Source: Acidobacteriota bacterium
GTDB taxonomy: Bacteria; Acidobacteriota; Blastocatellia; Pyrinomonadales; Pyrinomonadaceae
Assembly (NCBI GenBank): GCA_020199975.1
Contig: JAIVJP010000296.1
Coordinates: forward strand, 1 to 8,066
Reading direction: 5' to 3'
DNA: 8,066 bases
Below the pieces are notes generated by a model. The model did not search any database. It had not been told where the DNA came from and was given only the letters and a program-made list of their open reading frames with translations. Positions 4,795 to 8,066 of the stretch are shown in pieces. How positions within the stretch are numbered: the stretch's first letter is position 1; each line of letters starts with the position of its first letter. A program made the translations under genes and the position numbers.

Positions 4795-6476
4795 TATCCG
4801 CGCGTCAATTGCCGATACTTGATCCGATGCGGTTGCTGCGCTGCCGCGCCCAGCCGCGTCTTGCGGTCTGCCTCATACTCCGAATAGTTTCCTTCGAACC
4901 AGACGACCTTGCTGTCGCCTTCAAACGCGAGGATGTGCGTCGCTATTCGATCTAAAAACCATCTGTCGTGGGAAATTACCACCGCGCAGCCGGCGAAATG
5001 TTCCAGCGCCTCTTCCAGCGCGCGCAGCGTGTTGACGTCCAGATCGTTGGTCGGCTCGTCCAGCAACAAAACGTTGGCGCCCTCTTTCAACATCTTCGCC
5101 AAGTGCACGCGATTTCGTTCACCGCCCGACAACATGCCAACCTTCTTTTGTTGATCCGAGCCGGAAAAATTAAATCGTCCCACGTAAGCACGCGAGTTGA
5201 CCTCGCGCGTGCCCAGCTTCAGTAAATCCGCGCCGCCGGTAATTTCTTCCCAGATCGATTTCTCAGGATCGAGGGTGCGACTCTGGTCCACATATGCCAG
5301 CGCTACTGTCTCTCCAATCTTGATGGCGCCGCTGTCGGGTTGCTCCTGCCCGGTGATCATGCGAAACAGAGTCGTCTTTCCAGCGCCATTGGGACCAATC
5401 ACGCCCACGATACCACCCGGCGGCAGAGCGAACTTCATGTCTTCGACCAGCAAATGATCGCCGTAAGCTTTGCTGACTCCTTCTGCTTCGATCACGACGT
5501 TGCCAAGGCGTGGTCCCGGCGGAATGTGAATCTCGAGATCCTCACGCCGCTTCTCCGATTCCTGTTGGAGCATCGACTCATACGCATTGATTCGTGCCTT
5601 GCCCTTAGCGTGACGCGCTTTGGGCGACATGCGAATCCATTCCAACTCCCGTTGCAGGGTCCTCTGTCTTTCACTCTCAGACTTCTCTTCGCGACGCAGA
5701 CGCTCCTGTTTCTGTTCCAGCCAGGAGGTGTAATTTCCTTTCCAGGGAATGCCCTGGCCACGATCAAGTTCCAGAATCCAACCGGCAACGTTATCCAGGA
5801 AATATCGATCATGAGTCACTGCGATAATCGTGCCCGGATAATTTAGCAGGTGATGTTCCAGCCATGCGACCGACTCCGCATCAAGGTGATTTGTCGGCTC
5901 ATCGAGCAGCAAGATATCCGGCTTCTGCAGAAGCAACCGGCAAAGAGCAACTCGACGACGTTCGCCACCGGATAGGACTCTCACCGGCGTCTCCGGCTGA
6001 GGACACCGGAGCGCGTCCATGGCCATCTCCAAACGCGAATCAAGATCCCAGGCATCTTGCGCGTCCAGCTTCTCCTGCACCTGGCCCTGGCGTTCGAGTA
6101 GCGCCGACATTTCCTCGTCCGACATTTCCTCGCCAAATTTCGCATTGATCTCTTCGAACTCTTTCAGAAGATTTACGGTCTCCTGCACGGCTTCTTCCAC
6201 CACCTCGCGCACAGTCCGCGAGTCGTCTATCAATGGCTCCTGCTCCAGATAGCCGACTGTGAAGCCGGGTGAGATAACGGTCTGGCCGTTAAACTCCTTG
6301 TCAACGCCGGCGAGGATGCGCAGCAGCGACGACTTTCCGGATCCGTTGAGACCGATCACGCCGATCTTCGCTCCGTAGAAATATGAAAGATAGATGTCCT
6401 CGAGAACGGCCTTCTTGTCATAGAACTTGCTGACGCCGACCATTGAGTAAATAACTTTGTTTGGTTCAGTGCTCAT
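4794..6476 (-). CDS. ettA: Energy-dependent translational throttle protein EttA (ABC-F ATPase)
   Basis: 560 residues from ATG 6476, close to the 555 of E. coli EttA. Two ABC ATPase domains without membrane segments mark an ABC-F protein, which binds the ribosomal E site and gates entry into elongation according to ATP/ADP level (known for the family). Domain 1: Walker A GLNGSGKSS (42-50), signature LSGGE (168-172), Walker B ILLLDEPTNHLD (188-199), switch His222. Domain 2: Walker A GPNGAGKTT (361-369), LSGGE (449-453), Walker B VLLLDEPTNDLD (469-480), switch His503. An arm of about 45 residues (about 95-140) lies inside domain 1. The charged linker (about 243-322) carries ELEWIRMSPKARHAKGKARI, typical of EttA. 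All catalytic residues are present. The ATG at 6476 is preferred over the TTG at 6494 because it matches family N-termini and has GGGGGAG 9 nt upstream. It overlaps the preceding propeller gene by 11 nt, implying coupled expression. Confidence 0.96.
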   Translation of the reverse strand: MSTEPNKVIYSMVGVSKFYDKKAVLEDIYLSYFYGAKIGVIGLNGSGKSSLLRILAGVDKEFNGQTVISPGFTVGYLEQEPLIDDSRTVREVVEEAVQETVNLLKEFEEINAKFGEEMSDEEMSALLERQGQVQEKLDAQDAWDLDSRLEMAMDALRCPQPETPVRVLSGGERRRVALCRLLLQKPDILLLDEPTNHLDAESVAWLEHHLLNYPGTIIAVTHDRYFLDNVAGWILELDRGQGIPWKGNYTSWLEQKQERLRREEKSESERQRTLQRELEWIRMSPKARHAKGKARINAYESMLQQESEKRREDLEIHIPPGPRLGNVVIEAEGVSKAYGDHLLVEDMKFALPPGGIVGVIGPNGAGKTTLFRMITGQEQPDSGAIKIGETVALAYVDQSRTLDPEKSIWEEITGGADLLKLGTREVNSRAYVGRFNFSGSDQQKKVGMLSGGERNRVHLAKMLKEGANVLLLDEPTNDLDVNTLRALEEALEHFAGCAVVISHDRWFLDRIATHILAFEGDSKVVWFEGNYSEYEADRKTRLGAAAQQPHRIKYRQLTRG

Positions 6477-7614
6477 AGCGCTTGACTCCCCCAATTGAGG
6501 TTGGGAAGGGTTTAACCCCGTCCGGGCTCGTTACCACTCCCAAGCGAAACCCCTTTCCATTATTCAAACTGAATATCAGCTTGGCGATGCTTCCACTCGC
6601 GCCGGCGGCCCAGCCGATGGGCCAACCCGTAACTCGCGAACGAACGAAGCTCAACGTGTCGAAGCCGGGACCTTCCAGCTGCTTCCAGGTGCGACCATCG
6701 TCCGTGGAGTAGTCTGCGCCTGACGGACCCACAGCAACGAGTATGGATGTCTGGCGCGATGCAGAGGTGACTGGTACATACGCAACCGCCGAGCGATAGC
6801 CCGAAAGACCATTCACCAGTGTCCAGGTCACGCCGCCGTCGTTGGTGACGGCAAGATTTCTCACGGCCTCTTTCTCTTTTGTGTAGTCGCCACCGACTAC
6901 TACACCGTGCTTAGAGTCGCGGAAAGTGATGGAGAAGATACCTGCAGACGATCTCGCAACCAGCGGCGTGTTTGAAACCCTCCACGAGCGTCCGCGGTCA
7001 GTCGTACGCAGCACGCGGGTTTTTCGCGCGGCGCCCGTACCAATCCACGCTTGGGTCTTTCCGGTGACCGCGATATTGGTTCCACTCGCGGCGAAAGCTC
7101 CTTCATTCTCAAGCGCTGGCGGCAAGGCACTCGCGGGTACCGGCTTCCAGATCCGCCCGCCGTTTTCGGTTGTCATGATGCAGAACTGACCGTCGATCGA
7201 GTCGCCGACGGCGATGCCGTGATTGGCGTCCCAGAAAGACATCGCATCGTAAAACGCCTTCGGATCCTCGTTCTTGAACTGTAGCCTCCAGGTCGCGCCG
7301 CCGTCGGTTGTCTTGTAGATCCGAGACAAAGGACCGTTGCCGATCGAGAGGACATAAGCTGTCTGAGAGTCAAACGCGTCGATGTCGCGAAAGTCGAGCG
7401 CGTCTGTGGTTATCGGTAACTTTTGCCACGTGGCGCCGCCGTCAGCGGTGCGCAACACGGTGCTGCCGGAGCCGCTGGCCCACGCGACGCGATCGCTCAC
7501 CGCGCTGAGGCCACGGAGACGAGCCGTTGTCCCGCTATTTTGAATAACCCAATGCGGTGCTACGAGGAGGATGGCTGTTAAGAGTAGAGGGTGCATAGCG
7601 GGACAAAAGACCAT
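6466..7614 (-). CDS. Exported seven-bladed Asp-box beta-propeller (Ycf48-like/BNR)
   Basis: Taken from ATG 7614, 382 residues. The N-terminus has one hydrophobic stretch (HPLLLTAILLVAPHWV), probably a signal peptide or anchor. Seven Asp-box repeats of the S/T-x-D-x-G-x-T-W type follow: TADGGATW, TTDGGATW, TTENGGRIW, TTDRGRSW, TNDGGVTW, STDDGRTW and a degenerate SLNNGKGF. They are spaced about 40-55 residues apart, as in the seven blades of Ycf48-like and sialidase/BNR propellers. The first four have the cleanest box cores; no sialidase catalytic residues or FRIP motif were seen, so a binding or scaffold role outside the cytoplasm is likelier than hydrolysis (inference). The start is uncertain: the frame stays open to a GTG at 7734, but that would overlap the divergent gene and its promoter; ATG 7596 is an alternative and none has a clear Shine-Dalgarno. 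The stop overlaps the ettA start. Confidence 0.85.
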   Translation of the reverse strand: MVFCPAMHPLLLTAILLVAPHWVIQNSGTTARLRGLSAVSDRVAWASGSGSTVLRTADGGATWQKLPITTDALDFRDIDAFDSQTAYVLSIGNGPLSRIYKTTDGGATWRLQFKNEDPKAFYDAMSFWDANHGIAVGDSIDGQFCIMTTENGGRIWKPVPASALPPALENEGAFAASGTNIAVTGKTQAWIGTGAARKTRVLRTTDRGRSWRVSNTPLVARSSAGIFSITFRDSKHGVVVGGDYTKEKEAVRNLAVTNDGGVTWTLVNGLSGYRSAVAYVPVTSASRQTSILVAVGPSGADYSTDDGRTWKQLEGPGFDTLSFVRSRVTGWPIGWAAGASGSIAKLIFSLNNGKGFRLGVVTSPDGVKPFPTSIGGVKRYEH

Positions 7615-7622
7615 TTTCCATT

Positions 7623-7650
7623 TGTCATTTGACAGATTTGACAGTTGTCT
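7623..7650. promoter_or_regulatory. Array of TGTCA/TGACA half-sites, candidate operator
   Basis: Four 5-bp half-sites occur at 7623-7627 (TGTCA), 7630-7634 (TGACA), 7639-7643 (TGACA) and 7646-7650 (TGTCT). They form two 12-bp inverted repeats with 2-bp centres, 16 bp apart. The nonamer ATTTGACAG is repeated directly at 7627-7635 and 7636-7644. The array overlaps the -35 of the rightward promoter and lies just upstream of the leftward propeller start, so one regulator could control both. Confidence 0.5.
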
Positions 7651-7668
7651 GCAAGGAAGAAGTATTAT
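7638..7668 (+). promoter_or_regulatory. Promoter for the four-helix-bundle gene
   Basis: A perfect -35 TTGACA (7638-7643) and a -10 TATTAT (7663-7668, 5 of 6 matches) are separated by 19 nt, slightly longer than the optimum 17. Transcription would start near 7675, about 47 nt before the ATG at 7722. A second TTGACA at 7629-7634 is too far from the -10. The long spacer and overlapping half-sites suggest an activated or repressed promoter. Confidence 0.5.
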
Positions 7669-7721
7669 GGTGCCATCGGAAGTGCTGGCCTCACAAAAGA
7701 ACTCTACTAAGGACCTCACAA

Positions 7722-8066
7722 ATGGAAAATACACCTGCCACGACTACTCAGTCGAAAAACAACAATGCTGATCAAAACATCAGTACTCGGGAAAACGAAG
7801 ACGCGTCTGAATCATCAGCCCTGAGCGACGCCCCGACGCAAAGAAACATCACTGCTCAATCGCGGGCGGATAAGTTGGAGCGTTTGATTGACTTCGCCGT
7901 TCGCATCATAAGGCTCGCGGCTAGTCTGCCCAAAACTGCTGCGGCAAGGCACGTGGCTGGCCAGATCTTGAGATCCGGAACATCGCCAGCTCCAAATTAT
8001 GGCGAAGCGAGAGGTGCGGAAAGCCACGCCGATTTCATTCACAAGGTACGGATCGTCGTAAAAGAA
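7722..8066 (+). CDS. Four-helix-bundle protein (S23/23S rRNA intervening-sequence type), C-terminus cut by window edge
   Basis: The frame is open from ATG 7722 to the right edge, 115 residues without a stop, so the gene continues beyond the window. AAGGA (7709-7713) lies 8 nt upstream of the ATG. Residues 1-47 are polar and low-complexity (rich in N, T, S, Q, E, D), probably disordered. From about residue 50 the family pattern is clear: KLERLIDFAVRIIRLAASLP, then ILRSGTSPAPNYGEARGAES (residues 83-102), then HADFIHKVRIVVKE, corresponding to the first two helices and part of the third of the four-helix-bundle family known from 23S rRNA intervening-sequence proteins. The family forms small homo-oligomers of unknown biochemical role. 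It is divergent from the propeller gene and has its own promoter. No rRNA gene or intervening sequence lies in the window, so any link to rRNA cannot be assessed. Confidence 0.88.
   Translation, partial: MENTPATTTQSKNNNADQNISTRENEDASESSALSDAPTQRNITAQSRADKLERLIDFAVRIIRLAASLPKTAAARHVAGQILRSGTSPAPNYGEARGAESHADFIHKVRIVVKE

Noticed and set aside
6477..6494. EttA start at TTG 6494
   Set aside because: It adds MGESSA, absent from family N-termini, and would consume the GGGGGAG that serves as ribosome binding site for ATG 6476.
7615..7734. N-terminal extension of the propeller to a GTG at 7734
   Set aside because: It would cross the divergent promoter and the start of the four-helix-bundle gene, and adds a sequence with no signal-peptide character.
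1..8066. CRISPR array, tRNA, rRNA, transposase or phage module
   Set aside because: No regularly spaced repeats of suitable length, no cloverleaf or rRNA-like sequence noticed, and no integrase or transposase motif in any frame.

Overview
The window looks like a piece of a free-living bacterial chromosome of moderate to fairly high GC, most likely an Acidobacteriota (Blastocatellia/Pyrinomonadaceae-like) genome. That is an inference from family recognition: a secreted DUF2911 protein with an alpha-helical tail, an Ala/Gln-rich secreted helical protein of a type I associate with that group, an lmo0937-type mini-membrane protein, a Ycf48-like Asp-box propeller and a four-helix-bundle (S23-type) protein. 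No rRNA, tRNA, CRISPR array, transposase or phage gene was seen, and no complete defence system.

Layout: (1) 1-897, minus strand, a secreted helical protein cut by the left edge. (2) 898-1140, a divergent intergenic region holding a strongly purine-biased stretch. (3) 1141-2085, plus strand, an unusual single ORF joining a PrxQ/Bcp-type peroxiredoxin to a PhnB-like VOC (glyoxalase-fold) domain, with a well-placed internal Shine-Dalgarno and ATG at the junction. (4) 2123-3301, minus strand, three small genes: a 50-residue lmo0937/DUF5670-type membrane protein (too short for usual ORF cut-offs), a Lys/Arg/Ser-rich histone-H1-like protein with a glycine-rich hydrophobic segment, and a 71-residue proline-rich protein starting at TTG. 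A hairpin plus T-run pointing along the plus strand lies between the last two. (5) 3302-3697, intergenic, with a TAATTA-containing inverted repeat, a 10-bp direct repeat and a good sigma70-type promoter for the next gene. (6) 3698-4654, plus strand, the DUF2911 protein. (7) 4655-4793, convergent spacer with hairpins and an inverted AATCTGCG-type repeat. (8) 4794-7614, minus strand, a seven-Asp-box beta-propeller followed, with an 11-nt overlap, by the ABC-F translation factor EttA. (9) 7615-7721, divergent regulatory region with two tandem ATTTGACAG units forming a regular array of TGACA/TGTCA half-sites. (10) 7722-8066, plus strand, a four-helix-bundle protein with a polar N-terminal extension, cut by the right edge.

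Taken together the content is housekeeping plus stress-type functions: peroxide and aldehyde-type detoxification, envelope/nucleoid small proteins and ribosome energy sensing, plus several secreted proteins of unknown role. The points most worth a second look are the peroxiredoxin-VOC fusion with its internal start, the half-site array at 7623-7650, the small-protein cluster, and the repeat between DUF2911 and ettA.
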